In this document: piece after piece, positions 27,701 through 35,943 of the stretch
How the letters are laid out: the number at the start of each line of letters is the position of its first letter
Position numbering within the stretch: the first letter of the stretch is position 1
Source: Candidatus Gugararchaeum adminiculabundum
Lineage (GTDB): Archaea > Micrarchaeota > Micrarchaeia > Burarchaeales > Gugararchaeaceae
Direction: 5' to 3'
DNA: 64,000 nucleotides
Assembly (NCBI GenBank): GCA_902384795.1
Contig: CABMDC010000004.1
Span: 65,002-129,001 of the forward strand
Notes under the pieces: model-generated
Database searches by the model: none
What the model saw: only the letters and a program-made list of their open reading frames with translations
Told to the model about the DNA's origin: nothing
Made by a program: the position numbers and the translations under genes

Positions 27701-29746
27701 GAGGCCCCCGTAGCTGTTGTTGAAAGCGGAGTTGTTGAGGAACGAAATGCCCGGGGAGTTGACGAGATAATAGCCGCGGTCTTCGAAGTATACAATGTTG
27801 TTTTTCAAAGTGGTGGAGATAGCCAGGTCAAGGAAAAAACCCCCTTGCGAGTTGTTGTGGGCGAAGTTGCCATCAAAGATGTTGTGTTCCGGCTTGTTGT
27901 TAGCCTCGGAGTACGTGTCATAATAGACCCAGAAACCGAATTCGTTTAGGTAGGCCGTGTTGTTGGTGATATTGTTGTAGTTGGACTGCCCCTCGACATT
28001 GATGCCGCCCCAGTCGCTGCCATATACGGTGTTGTTTACAACAGTGTTGTAGCCTGCGAAATATTCGAGCAGGATGCCTTTGGCATTGCCGTATACGGTG
28101 TTGTTGTCAATGGTGTTGTTTCTGTGGTCATTGTAGTAGTCGCCAGAGACGCCGATGCCTTCTTCCGTGTTGTTGTGGACAATATTACTTGCGACCAGGT
28201 TGTCCATGCCGGATACCCTAATACCCGTGGACTGGTTGCAAACCTCGTTATTCGTGATGGTGTTGTTTGAGGAACGAAGATTGATGCCGTATCCGGTGCC
28301 ATTGCTGCAGATAGTGTTGTTCAGGATGGTGTCGTTGGTTGATGGATAACCACTGAAGTCTGATGGGGCGATGAGGATACCGGGCGTGATGCTGTTTTCC
28401 AGCAAATTGTTCAATGAAGAGTAGAGGGAAATGGAGTAGAAAGTTGTTAGGTTGGTGAAGCGCGAGTTGTCGGTAAAGAACGTGGCAAAGCCGTTGTTAT
28501 TAGGTATGTTCGGATCCCCGACGGTTATATTTTCAAGAACTGAATCGTCGGCATTGCAAAGAATCAGGTCGGAATAAACCTCGTTGCCAATGGTTTGCGT
28601 TGAATTGAAATAACCCACCGGGCTTCCGCCGGAACCAATGTTGTTTTCAATTTTGCTGTCACAGTCGTCCACGCTGGTGGCATAGAAGTAAAAATCAAAC
28701 GCTGAATTGTTATCTGCGGCATTCCCGGTTATATTATTGCCAGTGGAGGAGGAGACGTAGATGCCGTGGCCCGCGTTGTAAGCGTAAGGGGCGTAATTAT
28801 TGGAAAAGTTGCTGTTTTCCAGCAAATTGTTGTTTGATTGGACGATGCTTATGCCGAAATTGTTTCCGCTTGAGGTTATGTTGGTGAAGCGCGAGTTGTC
28901 GGTGTAGTATACGCCAAAGCCGTTGTTGTTCAGGACATCCGAACCTTCTATGGTTATGTTCTCCAAAACTGAATTGTCAGCGCCGCAGAGAATCAGCTCG
29001 GAGTAAACCTCGTTGCTAAGGATCTGCGCTGTTTTGAAATAACCAATGGGATACCCGTTGAAACCGGTGTTGTTTTCCACTGCCATTGATTCGCAGCTAT
29101 TCCCAGAGGACGGATCTCCGACATAGATATCGTTCTCTGAATTGTTCACTACAAGGTTTCCGCTGACATTATTGGCCCAGCCGTCCAGGTTAATGCCGGT
29201 GCCGGAGTTGTTGTAGACCGAATTGTTGGTGAAGTTGCTATAGATGCACGCGAAGTCGATGCCATAGCCGTTATCGTACATTGTGTTATTGAAAAGGACA
29301 TTTTCATCCGGTGTGACGGGCCAGTTGTTCGAGCCGCGGAGCTGAATGGCTTCGCCGTTGCCCACAAAAGTATTGTTGAAAAAGCTGCTGTGCTGGGTAG
29401 CCCACATATTGGCGCCAATGCTGTTGTTCATTAGAGTGTTGTTGATGAATGTGCCATTGGTTAACCCGCTGAACTGCAAGCCGCCCCCATAGCCCACAAT
29501 TATGCAGTTCATTATAGTTATGTTGGCCCGGTTTATCCCAGCTATCCCGCCATTATAATAATCGCCATTTCCAGTTATGTTGTGGCCGTTGCAGTCGATA
29601 AGGACATTGTCAGCGGAGATGTTGAAGCAGGTGCCTGCGGAAGAAACATTTTCAGTCAATGTGTAAACGCCAGGACTGACGATACTGTCGCAGCCCGTTA
29701 CGTCAAGAGCGCCGCCCCCTGCATCGAGAGAGGCGGTAAGGAGCAT
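24713..29746 (-). CDS. Giant surface protein, N-terminal part (ends at in-frame TAA)
   Basis: There are 1677 codons from ATG 29746, with the in-frame signal peptide lying upstream of that ATG. It begins with DAGGGALDVTGCDSIVSPGVYTL, as in the intact paralogue, then a NosD/PbH1 beta-helix (to about residue 760), a second beta-helix after CGEVIDSNKRLNDDMVC (to about 1090), and a Cys-knot-like block with CCS/CC-GNC motifs (about 1115-1275; more than 30 Cys, DDECCSTHCDGGVC-type units). It ends with three repeats of about 130 residues, each with DAACLDL/DVACADM, STFGFNSCDD and CYGFA...GNNFTFN. The TAA falls inside the third repeat exactly where the second has an ordinary residue (TFHADAFN against TYN-stop-SAFN). 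Disulfides would need the DsbA-like protein. Confidence 0.8.
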   Translation of the reverse strand: MLLTASLDAGGGALDVTGCDSIVSPGVYTLTENVSSAGTCFNISADNVLIDCNGHNITGNGDYYNGGIAGINRANITIMNCIIVGYGGGLQFSGLTNGTFINNTLMNNSIGANMWATQHSSFFNNTFVGNGEAIQLRGSNNWPVTPDENVLFNNTMYDNGYGIDFACIYSNFTNNSVYNNSGTGINLDGWANNVSGNLVVNNSENDIYVGDPSSGNSCESMAVENNTGFNGYPIGYFKTAQILSNEVYSELILCGADNSVLENITIEGSDVLNNNGFGVYYTDNSRFTNITSSGNNFGISIVQSNNNLLENSNFSNNYAPYAYNAGHGIYVSSSTGNNITGNAADNNSAFDFYFYATSVDDCDSKIENNIGSGGSPVGYFNSTQTIGNEVYSDLILCNADDSVLENITVGDPNIPNNNGFATFFTDNSRFTNLTTFYSISLYSSLNNLLENSITPGILIAPSDFSGYPSTNDTILNNTICSNGTGYGINLRSSNNTITNNEVCNQSTGIRVSGMDNLVASNIVHNNTEEGIGVSGDYYNDHRNNTIDNNTVYGNAKGILLEYFAGYNTVVNNTVYGSDWGGINVEGQSNYNNITNNTAYLNEFGFWVYYDTYSEANNKPEHNIFDGNFAHNNSQGGFFLDLAISTTLKNNIVYFEDRGYYLVNSPGISFLNNSAFNNSYGGLYVQNCTGFSSSGTTACGNTANGFKDILDVDGSNSYSGTTCQIATGANCDILCVPTHCYFLCSTQPSCGEVIDSNKRLNDDMVCTGTAITIGAGGVTLDCDSHSITYATGGAANNYGVNNTANYNGLTVKNCTLIDGAAVSSNHHAIISGGDSCVFRNNIISTSTGSAFALTEAGSADGNSVENNIITLIGDGGYYGIQLAGSSNNIINNLITISGGEGSDASGIGIFSFGGSAPANNWIQNNTINANLTGSGAAITLDGVDSNHVIQNTINNSWRYGIYMVNSEDTFIDNNTISNSTYSSIYLDGNSYITITLNSLYNSSAVALMVRNSPHTVISNNTLFNQTAGAIYLYNSSYLTIEGNTLNNTGSSEIMSIYRSSLSPVSTPLYAASLTPLAVGTRNCTNGFGFDGEGNPYAIPDAISFFNNMGSGGGGAPSCTFALQSCSSDDECCSTHCDGGVCSPDCVHEGEACLGNDNCCGYTGSGDICQADECTSTDSACFSMGDNCGAGTDCCSGNCAGGVCAACVLNGESCGGGGEPACETCCTGWGFGACGPDTFMGCTANDGACGGNGECCSANCSSDVCVASGGWNDVYTGDEGGSITLPSVQSIIYGGEILGIADPNANYDAACLDLSGIGASDNTTIYFRSTFGFNSCDDISNPDSLGAPCYGFAKSVLVGHGIGNNFTFNDTGLTGDLHIPIGYENPGYLNISPTESRECTNGYSSSNAVSFLLPEGAGGPGSPVDIIYNGEIYSHINTSADYGVACVNFGGVDGLDNATMYFESTTFGWNTCNDLETALAAPGICYGLAPGVLTTNGPGNNYTFHADAFNLISLVPDYSSPYLNYSVENVTTYGVQLEFPSCNNDWSNNGFYNTLVQDSGSSNETEVFYDASFSPVIAGTRVCNGVDQYGSTGVFFLTNLSGIQTMSIITADGQPVANVSTARNFDVACADMNGSGMNTTLYLDSSFGFDNCTGFPVTCYGFANDVLIANGAGNDFTYN

Positions 29747-29894
29747 TCCATTTACTTTGCCTTGGAATAGGGAGGACAGATAGATGGAAACAGATAGAGA
29801 CAGGATAACGGCACAGACAAGAATTGCAATTTTTTTAGATTCTATAACCGCCGCCTCCCACGAGTTTTTCTAAGGGTATATTGCACTGACGGGG

Positions 29895-29905
29895 TATTTA
29901 AATAG
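29895..29905 (-). promoter_or_regulatory. Promoter of the second giant surface gene
   Basis: CTATTTAAATA on the minus strand, followed by ATACCCTTAGAA and the GGGAGGCGGCG leader. It parallels the promoter at 17227-17240, so both paralogues were duplicated with their control region. Confidence 0.6.
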
Positions 29906-29977
29906 TGCGGGAAATGCAAATGGCACGAGAATTAGGGGATAGCACGATGAATTGCACTGGAATTAGGAACCCGTGAA

Positions 29978-30574
29978 TTATTCCCCCAAAGAAAGGAACA
30001 GGAATTTCGCCTTTTTGAATTCCTCGTTTTTCAGGAATTCCTTTTCCTCGTCATACGCACGGAAGAAGAACCTTTCCATGCCGCTCCAGATCAGGAACCA
30101 GCCGACTACCAGGAAAAGATCGACCCCCACTTTGGAGATGAATGAAAGCGGGAACTCGAACTGGAGATAGCTCTGCAGGAAAAGGAACGAGATTCCCGGG
30201 GCCACGAAAAACAACGCCCTTCTTCTCGAATCCCTGATTTTCTTTTCCAGCTCCGCGGCGCGGATGGTGAAATGGTCCCTTAGCCTTTTTTCTATTTTTT
30301 TCTCCTCGGCCTCGTTGCGGAGATTTTTAGGCATGATGAACCGTATCTCGGCCCCGCCGCTCGGATTCCGCACATAGCGGTTAGTCAGCTCAAGGAGCAG
30401 GTCTGATGAAAGCATGCGCTCGGAATAGGGGCGCGGGTCAAAGTCCGAGAAGATATCATCGTAGGTGTCAAGGGCTATGCTGATTTCGCGGATATCGGAT
30501 GAAAGCTCGGAAGCCGCCGCCGACTGCGCTGGCTGTTTCTCATTTTTATCTTTTTTTCTGTCCAGAAATGACAT
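29978..30574 (-). CDS. Unknown protein with two transmembrane helices
   Basis: I do not recognise a family. There are 198 residues. The first 105 are soluble and charged (RKKDKNEKQ; DIREISIALDTYDDIFSDFDPRPYSERMLSSDLLLELTNRY), and KKIEKRLRDHFTIRAAELEKKI forms an amphipathic helix. Two hydrophobic segments, RALFFVAPGISFLFLQSYLQF (about 121-141) and VGVDLFLVVGWFLIWSGMERF (about 149-169), form a hairpin with both ends predicted in the cytoplasm. The tail is Lys/Glu/Phe-rich. The 50-base gap and same strand as the 30625 gene suggest the two are co-transcribed, with the larger membrane protein first. Confidence 0.75.
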   Translation of the reverse strand: MSFLDRKKDKNEKQPAQSAAASELSSDIREISIALDTYDDIFSDFDPRPYSERMLSSDLLLELTNRYVRNPSGGAEIRFIMPKNLRNEAEEKKIEKRLRDHFTIRAAELEKKIRDSRRRALFFVAPGISFLFLQSYLQFEFPLSFISKVGVDLFLVVGWFLIWSGMERFFFRAYDEEKEFLKNEEFKKAKFLFLSLGE

Positions 30575-30624
30575 GAAATAGTGCTAGGATTCAACTATTC
30601 TTAATCCTTTTCGTCTGGTCTCGC

Positions 30625-31575
30625 TTAGCCTCTTTTCTCGTTTTCATAGTCCTTCACATAATACCTTTGCTCGGTTGCGATTGTGCGCACAATGAACGCG
30701 GTGAAGCTCAGGAACATCAGCACCGAGAATCGTAATCCCTCAAGGCTTCCCTTGAGCAGCGGGGCGATGAAGCTGTAGGTCAGCACAACGGGTATGCCCA
30801 CATAAAATGATTTCCAGTAGCCGATGTTGAAGTTTCTCCTTTTTTCTTCCTCGGGCATGTCGGTCCTTTGGAGCCGTCCCTCGGCCTTGTCGCGCACCAT
30901 AAGCAGGAACCAGTAGTAGGGGATCATGACCAGGTTCATAACGCAAAGAGTGACAAGCGCTATCCCCAGGTAACTGGGCGCGTAATTTTTAGAGATGAGG
31001 CTTGCGAGCGGAAGCGCGTTTGCGGTTATCAGGCCGCTGAACAATGCGCCGGTCCAAACAGCGGTCTTTGCCGCGCGCGAGCAAATTTTGCGCCAGTGAT
31101 TTTTGATTGTGCCCACCCAATTCGATTCCTTGTCATAGAGGCCTGTCTGGCCATAGGCATCGGCGATGAATTTCATGCAAAAGCCCAGCACAATCGTGCT
31201 TGCGGAGATTGTCACTAAATTAAGTGCATCGCTTAGCACGCCTGGGGCTTTTGACAAATGGATGTTCATGGGATCCAAAATTTGCGGAAGATGCACGTGC
31301 AGGATTTCCACCTTGCCCAGTTTGCGGGATAGGTTGTCCGCAGTGAAATAGGCTGTGAGCATTATTCCGAACAGGGGCCAGTTCTGCTTCAAATTCCTTT
31401 TGAAAGTCTGCGGGGAAAGCTGGGCTTCCTTTACTATTAATTTGGTGGCCTGCCCCAAAGCCGTGCTTGAAAATTTTTCTTTTGCTGTTTTCTTTTTTGG
31501 AGAACAACTTATCCTTGCATGCTGGTCGCTGTCCGGCTTGCCGTAAAAAAAATTGCGCCTTGAATCTGAGAGCAT
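30625..31575 (-). CDS. Unknown polytopic membrane protein
   Basis: There are 316 residues, with a basic N-terminus (KKKTAKEKF) and about six hydrophobic segments: LFGIMLTAYFTADNLS, ALNLVTISASTIVLGFCMKF, TAVWTGALFSGLITANALPLA, LGIALVTLCVMNLVMIPYYWF, YVGIPVVLTYSFIAPLL and FSVLMFLSFTAFIVRTIA. No transporter or enzyme signature is visible. The start is taken at TTG/ATG-type codon 31575. It sits upstream of, and probably in an operon with, the two-helix membrane protein, so a joint membrane complex is a reasonable guess. Divergent from ftsZ across a 330-base control region. Confidence 0.7.
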   Translation of the reverse strand: MLSDSRRNFFYGKPDSDQHARISCSPKKKTAKEKFSSTALGQATKLIVKEAQLSPQTFKRNLKQNWPLFGIMLTAYFTADNLSRKLGKVEILHVHLPQILDPMNIHLSKAPGVLSDALNLVTISASTIVLGFCMKFIADAYGQTGLYDKESNWVGTIKNHWRKICSRAAKTAVWTGALFSGLITANALPLASLISKNYAPSYLGIALVTLCVMNLVMIPYYWFLLMVRDKAEGRLQRTDMPEEEKRRNFNIGYWKSFYVGIPVVLTYSFIAPLLKGSLEGLRFSVLMFLSFTAFIVRTIATEQRYYVKDYENEKRG

Positions 31576-31908
31576 TTTTGCCCTGCTGAAAAAGTCAGAA
31601 AAGGCCGGGACTCCAAATGGCGGTTGCGCTGGCCTTCGAATCTGGAAAAAACCGGGCGGTGAAAAGAATTCATTGTGTTGAATTATGTGAGTTTGGGTTT
31701 AATAGCATTTGCACGCCGCATTTTTTTATTTCTGGTTTACTGTTGCAGTTTACTGGAAAAAAATTGCGCGGAATACTTGCACAGTAAACCGCGCGCGTTT
31801 TTTTCCATATTTTTTCCATATTTTTTCGGTTTTTATTTTTCATTTTTCTCTCGTACCGAGAGAAACCAAGGGAAAAGTATTTAAACCCCTTTTAGTTTAG
31901 ATAAGGGC
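31576..31908. promoter_or_regulatory. 333-bp control region between a membrane-protein gene and ftsZ
   Basis: No gene is seen here. It contains GTTTACTG twice in direct order (31735-31742, 31748-31755) and once inverted as CAGTAAAC (31782-31789), two copies of TTTTTTCCATA, and a perfect palindrome TTTCTCTCG-TAC-CGAGAGAAA (31845-31865). The palindrome lies just upstream of the ftsZ TATA box TATTTAAAC (31878-31886). The layout suggests regulated transcription of the division genes. Confidence 0.6.
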
Positions 31909-31920
31909 TTGGCGATCAGC

Positions 31921-32994
31921 ATGGATAGTTTGATCAAAAGTGTTATTGGAGAGCAGGAGCCGGCTCAACAACAGGATTTTGGCTCGGACCAGATAAAGAT
32001 AGTAACCATCGGAATCGGTGGTGCAGGTAACAACACCATGAACCGCCTGGTGAAGGCAGGAGTCAAGGGTTGTGACCTGGTTGCCGTCAACACTGACAGG
32101 CAGCACCTGGGGATGCTCGACGAAAAGATCAAGAAAATCTTGATCGGAAAGAGCATAACCAAAGGCCTCGGAGCAGGGGGTTACCCTGATATCGGAGCCA
32201 AGGCTGCTGAAGTGGACAGGCAGTTGCTCGAGAAAGAGCTCAGCGGGGCCCACCTCGTTTTCCTGTGTGCAGGAATGGGAGGAGGAACCGGTACTGGAGC
32301 AGCACCCGTAGTCGCAGAAATCGCGAAAGAGCAGGGTGCGATCACCGTAGCAATGGTTACTTACCCGTTCTCCCTGGAGAGAGCGAGGAGGCTGAAGGCA
32401 GACGAGGGTATTGCAAAGCTGAGGAAGGTAACTGACTCGGTAATCATCCTCGACAACAACAGGCTCGCAAAGCTTGTGCCAAACCTGCCCATGAACGAGG
32501 CATTCAGCGTTGCCGACGAAATATTAGCAAAGGCAATCGTTGGATTGGTTTGGACAATCACCCAGCCCAGCTTGATCAATATTGACTTCGCGGATGTGAG
32601 GTCTATCATGGCTGGCGGAGGCGTTGGATTCATCGCAGTCGGAAGCGGAAAAGGAACCGACAAGGTGACCGGCGCGGCCGAGGGAGTCCTGAAGAACAGG
32701 CTGCTGGATGTTGACTTCGAGGGAGCAAGCGGCGCATTAATCCACATTTCCGGAGGAGCGGACCTGACACTCGGTGACGCAATCAAGGCAGGAGAAATGG
32801 TCACAGAGAGAATGGACCCGCAATCCAATGTCAAGTGGGGAGCACGCCTTATCCCTGGTTTCGAGGGCAGACTGGAAATAGTCTCCATCGTAACAGGAGT
32901 CAAGGGAGCTAGCATTGCAGGAAAGACCTATTCCGAACCAGCGGCAGCGTCTGCGGGCTCAGGATTGCTTTCCGACATTGAAGTAATTGGCTAA
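31921..32994 (+). CDS. ftsZ: Cell division protein FtsZ (first copy)
   Basis: This tubulin-family GTPase polymerises into the division ring. From ATG 31921 the protein has 357 residues. The GTP-binding motifs are all present: [13 protein letters not shown], the tubulin signature [25 protein letters not shown], and the T7 synergy-loop segment [12 protein letters not shown] short N-terminal tail precedes the GTPase domain, and the C-terminus ends soon after it. The TATA box (31878-31886) predicts a transcript start near 31908. TTG 31909 is a possible alternative start. A second ftsZ lies 180 bases downstream on the same strand. Most archaea with FtsZ carry two types (FtsZ1 and FtsZ2) with distinct roles, but I cannot assign which type this is. 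Confidence 0.96.
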   Translation: MDSLIKSVIGEQEPAQQQDFGSDQIKIVTIGIGGAGNNTMNRLVKAGVKGCDLVAVNTDRQHLGMLDEKIKKILIGKSITKGLGAGGYPDIGAKAAEVDRQLLEKELSGAHLVFLCAGMGGGTGTGAAPVVAEIAKEQGAITVAMVTYPFSLERARRLKADEGIAKLRKVTDSVIILDNNRLAKLVPNLPMNEAFSVADEILAKAIVGLVWTITQPSLINIDFADVRSIMAGGGVGFIAVGSGKGTDKVTGAAEGVLKNRLLDVDFEGASGALIHISGGADLTLGDAIKAGEMVTERMDPQSNVKWGARLIPGFEGRLEIVSIVTGVKGASIAGKTYSEPAAASAGSGLLSDIEVIG

Positions 32995-33009
32995 GCCATT
33001 GAACTTGGC

Positions 33010-33042
33010 CAATTATTTTATTTTTTTTCTTTTTTTTCATTT
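33010..33042 (+). terminator. T-rich terminator after the first ftsZ
   Basis: TTATTTTATTTTTTTTC-type runs directly after the stop, without a hairpin, as is usual for archaeal termination. Confidence 0.55.
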
Positions 33043-33177
33043 TAGCGGGAAGGAAGCGAGAAAGCAGGAAAGTGAAGCAGTAGAATAGTAGTAAGCGACC
33101 AGAAGAAAGCAAAATGAGCAGAGGATTACCGGAAGCAAGGGGGTGGCCCCTGAGCTTGCGGATTGGAGGATGACAAA

Positions 33178-34338
33178 ATGGGAATCGAAGATTTCGTTAA
33201 ACAGGCATTGAGCAGCAATGCGGCAAGTGCGGCGGTAAGTTCCAATGTTTCACAATCACAACCGCGGATAGGAGCGGCATCACAATTGATCACCGAAAAC
33301 GCAACTCCGGCCCAGGTGGACGAGGCGGACAGCAATGAGAAAATCAACATTACTGTCATAGGGGTCGGAGGAGGCGGGTGCAACACGATCAACCGCATAT
33401 CCAAGGGCGGAATCAAAACCGCGAGAACCATTGCCGTTAACACGGATGCAGTGCACTTGAGGGCAACTGCTGCGGACGCAAAAATACTAATCGGAAAGGA
33501 CCAGACGCGAGGTTTGGGCGCTGGAGGATACCCTGAAGTGGCAAAGAGGTGCGCCGAAGCAAGCAGGCATGAGGTTGAGGAAGCCCTCGGAAGGACCGAA
33601 CTCGTTTTCCTGTGCGCAGGAATGGGAGGAGGAACCGGCACCGGTGCGACACCGATTATCGCCGACATTGCGAAAAAATCAGGCGCCATAGTGGTGGCGG
33701 CTGTCACCTACCCGTTCGCGCTTGAAAGAATCCGCGCAAAGAAGGCGCTGGTTGGAATTCAGGAGCTGCAAAAAGTATGCGACACGGTAATTATAATTGA
33801 CAACAACAAGCTCGTGAGCTATGTTCCAAACTTGCCAATCAATGATGCGTTCAATTTGGCGGACGCGATTACTGCCCGCGCAGTAAAGGGAATTGCGGAC
33901 ACGATCATCCTGCCGAGCCTGATCAACATTGATTTCGCAGACATAAAGGCGATTATGGGCAAGGGCGGAATTTCCATGATTTCAGTTGGCGAAGGAAAGG
34001 GGACCAACAGGATCGCGGACGTGGTGAGAAGCACCATCAACCAGCCGCTGCTGGACGTTGACACCTATGGGGCAAAAGGGGCGCTGCTGCACATCTGCGG
34101 AGGCGACTCGCTCACACTTGGTGAAGCGTTGGAAGTCGGCGAGGGGCTGACAGCGGAATTTGATGAAAAGGCGAATGTGATTTGGGGAGCAAGAATCGAC
34201 CCGCAGATGAAGGACGAGGTATATGTCACATCCATCATTACGGGCGTGAAATCCCCGAACATATTGGGCAATTACGAAAAGGAGAAAGAGGACAACAAGG
34301 TTCCTATGCCGTCCGAATTGAGAAGCATAGGATTCTAG
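33178..34338 (+). CDS. ftsZ: Cell division protein FtsZ (second copy)
   Basis: This is the second FtsZ, 386 residues from ATG 33178, which has a clear GGAGG ribosome site at 33165-33169 (the upstream TTG at 33163 is inside that site). The N-terminal extension of about 55 residues is Ala/Ser/Gln-rich and absent from the first copy. Motifs: [38 protein letters not shown] and NIDFADIKAIM. The C-terminus ends with a short conserved-looking peptide, PSELRSIGF, after a charged linker. This could be the site for membrane-anchor partners such as SepF. The two copies are roughly half identical by eye and so belong to different FtsZ groups, not a recent duplication. Confidence 0.96.
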   Translation: MGIEDFVKQALSSNAASAAVSSNVSQSQPRIGAASQLITENATPAQVDEADSNEKINITVIGVGGGGCNTINRISKGGIKTARTIAVNTDAVHLRATAADAKILIGKDQTRGLGAGGYPEVAKRCAEASRHEVEEALGRTELVFLCAGMGGGTGTGATPIIADIAKKSGAIVVAAVTYPFALERIRAKKALVGIQELQKVCDTVIIIDNNKLVSYVPNLPINDAFNLADAITARAVKGIADTIILPSLINIDFADIKAIMGKGGISMISVGEGKGTNRIADVVRSTINQPLLDVDTYGAKGALLHICGGDSLTLGEALEVGEGLTAEFDEKANVIWGARIDPQMKDEVYVTSIITGVKSPNILGNYEKEKEDNKVPMPSELRSIGF

Positions 34339-34347
34339 ACTGACCGC

Positions 34348-34380
34348 CATTTTCTTTTTTTATTTCTTTTTATTTTCCTA
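34348..34380 (+). terminator. T-rich terminator after the second ftsZ
   Basis: Several runs of five to seven T on the plus strand between the ftsZ stop and the convergent gene at 34410. Confidence 0.5.
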
Positions 34381-34409
34381 ATGGAAACTAGTTTTCTTTT
34401 TTCAAATGA

Positions 34410-35012
34410 CTAGCCAGGGGCAGGTTGATTTGCCACATCCGTTGCTCCCTGCTTGTGGAAAAATGTCTTGGCTGCCGGCATATGTTCGCTGAAGAAAGCA
34501 TCAAGCGCGGAAATGAACTCGGGAAATCTTTCCTCCGAGATAAGGATGGCGTCGGTGCCATCAGTCGGATGAATTTCCCTTACTTTCAGGTACCTGCCTT
34601 GGATATTTTCCCTAAAATCCATGAAAATGATTATGCCGCAGGTGATTATCTCGATTGAACAAAGAGTGGCTTCCCCCCGTATGTTGCGTTTTTCCTGGCT
34701 CCCCAGGTTCCTTTGGTTTAGGAGAAAGCTGATCTGCGGGTTTTCTTCGAGATCAAGGTAAATTTTCTTTCCTAGCAATGTTTTCTCGTGAAAATGAAGC
34801 GTTTCAAGGGCTCTCCTGAATGCAGGAAGCGCTTCTTCTGGCAGAAATATGAAATTGGGGGGTTTGCCCGGGGTGCTGTATTTTTCCTTTATTCTCAGGA
34901 GCTTTTTGCCGTTTTGTTCGAAAAAATTCAGATAAAATGTCTTATACTTGCAGTGTATGGATGAGGAATAGATTGGGCACCCGATTGGAGAACGCTTGGG
35001 AGAGAACGGCAA
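34410..35012 (-). CDS. PUR-repeat-like nucleic-acid-binding protein (two repeats)
   Basis: Two internal repeats share one pattern: KTFYLNFFEQNGKKLLRIKE...FIFLPEEALPAFRRAL (about 24-72) and IIFMDFRENIQGRYLKVREI...ILISEERFPEFISAL (about 128-172). The order strand-strand-GxxLxIxE-strand-LPxxxLxxFxxAL matches PUR repeats of the PurA/Pur-alpha family (single-stranded DNA/RNA binding). The assignment is by eye. Residues 78-125 form a linker. No ATG, GTG or other TTG fits before the first repeat, so the start is TTG 35012, 33 bases downstream of CCTATATTATT. Alone and convergent with ftsZ. An ssDNA or RNA-binding role is the best guess. Confidence 0.65.
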   Translation of the reverse strand: MPFSPKRSPIGCPIYSSSIHCKYKTFYLNFFEQNGKKLLRIKEKYSTPGKPPNFIFLPEEALPAFRRALETLHFHEKTLLGKKIYLDLEENPQISFLLNQRNLGSQEKRNIRGEATLCSIEIITCGIIIFMDFRENIQGRYLKVREIHPTDGTDAILISEERFPEFISALDAFFSEHMPAAKTFFHKQGATDVANQPAPG

Positions 35013-35103
35013 TTGCTGCGTTTGCTGGATAAAAACACCAATAATATAGGGAAGCAGAACAATTTAAACGTTTCATTTTATGGATTTTAATGTATTCGGC
35101 TTT

Positions 35104-35811
35104 TTACGCTGCCTTGAAAAATGCCTCGATGAGGAAGAACGCCAGCGCGCCAAGGACCACGCACATAACTACTTTCCAGTTGAATTTCTCGTGCGCATCG
35201 GGCAGAAGGTCGCTCGCACCGATGTAGAGGAAATCGCCTGCAACGAAAGCCAGCACGGCCGGGTGCATTACGACCGGGATAAAACCGGCGAGCGCGGCGC
35301 CGATAGGGTAGAGCAGGCCCTGCAATGCGGCAAACCCGATGATTGCTTTCTTCTTGAATCCGCTCCTTTTCAATATGAGGCCGCTGGAAATTCCCTGGGG
35401 TATCTCGTGCATTACAACCGCGATGGCGATGAGCACTCCGGTAAAGGGGGACATCGCATAGCCCACTGCAATGCCCACCCCGTCGATTATGTTGTCGCTC
35501 CCCATGCCAAGGACCGTGACCCAGCCGGCCTTGTGCTCCTGCTCGCACTCCCCATGCTGGCAGGAGTGGAGCATCACGAACTTTGACAGGAGGTAGAATG
35601 TGAAGAAGCCGAGCGCCACGAACATGAACGTATGCGTGGCGTCTATGTCCCCGAGCATTTCGAAGAAAAATACACCGAGAACCGAGCCTGCCGCGAACCC
35701 TATTATATAGCGCTCCCACTCCTCCTTCATTTTCACAAAGAGCGGAATGCTGCCCGAAAACAGGTCTGAGAGCCCGGCGACAAACGCCAGCGCCACTGCG
35801 GCAAGTTGCAT
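35104..35811 (-). CDS. ZIP-family metal ion transporter
   Basis: This 235-residue membrane protein with about eight transmembrane helices imports divalent metals such as zinc, iron or manganese. The helix IV motif GSDNIIDGVGIAVG and helix V motif H135-E-I-P-Q-G (VVMHEIPQGISSGLIL) form the binuclear metal site of ZIP proteins. The cytoplasmic loop after helix III has HSCQHGECEQEH, a Cys/His/Glu cluster suited to metal sensing or capture. The C-terminal helices include FVAGDFLYIGASDLLPD. The length is at the short end, like ZupT/GufA-type bacterial and archaeal members. Single gene, no metal regulator next to it. Confidence 0.93.
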   Translation of the reverse strand: MQLAAVALAFVAGLSDLFSGSIPLFVKMKEEWERYIIGFAAGSVLGVFFFEMLGDIDATHTFMFVALGFFTFYLLSKFVMLHSCQHGECEQEHKAGWVTVLGMGSDNIIDGVGIAVGYAMSPFTGVLIAIAVVMHEIPQGISSGLILKRSGFKKKAIIGFAALQGLLYPIGAALAGFIPVVMHPAVLAFVAGDFLYIGASDLLPDAHEKFNWKVVMCVVLGALAFFLIEAFFKAA

Positions 35812-35900
35812 GGAGATTGTTTCGGGTCAATAATTATTAAGCCTAACGAGGGCGAAAGCTGGCGGAAGAATTAGCTGTTATAATTAGCGTTTGATGATGG

Positions 35901-35911
35901 AAAGGTATATA
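35901..35911 (+). promoter_or_regulatory. TATA box of the 35944 gene
   Basis: GGTATATAAAGG lies about 38 bases upstream of ATG 35944. It is a near-consensus archaeal TATA box and implies strong transcription. Confidence 0.6.
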
Positions 35912-35943
35912 AAGGGGGAAATGGACAAGTAATATGGGTAAAT

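Larger units (their letters stand above)
17267..29848 (-). pseudogene. Whole second giant surface gene: start codon lost and one in-frame TAA
   Basis: One reading frame runs from 29848 to 17267, about 4190 codons, broken only by TAA at 24713-24715. The 104 codons between the TAA and GTG 24400 translate to ordinary protein (SAFNETFHIAPSYPP and onward) continuing the repeat that the stop interrupts. At the 5' end a signal peptide (IESKKIAILVCAVILSLS) is in frame, but the codon matching the paralogue's ATG is GTT (29846-29848), and no ATG, GTG or TTG precedes the mature domain until 29746. The ribosome site GGGAGGCGGCG and promoter are intact. Two point lesions in an otherwise uninterrupted frame imply very recent inactivation, recoding, or sequence error. 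Confidence 0.7.
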
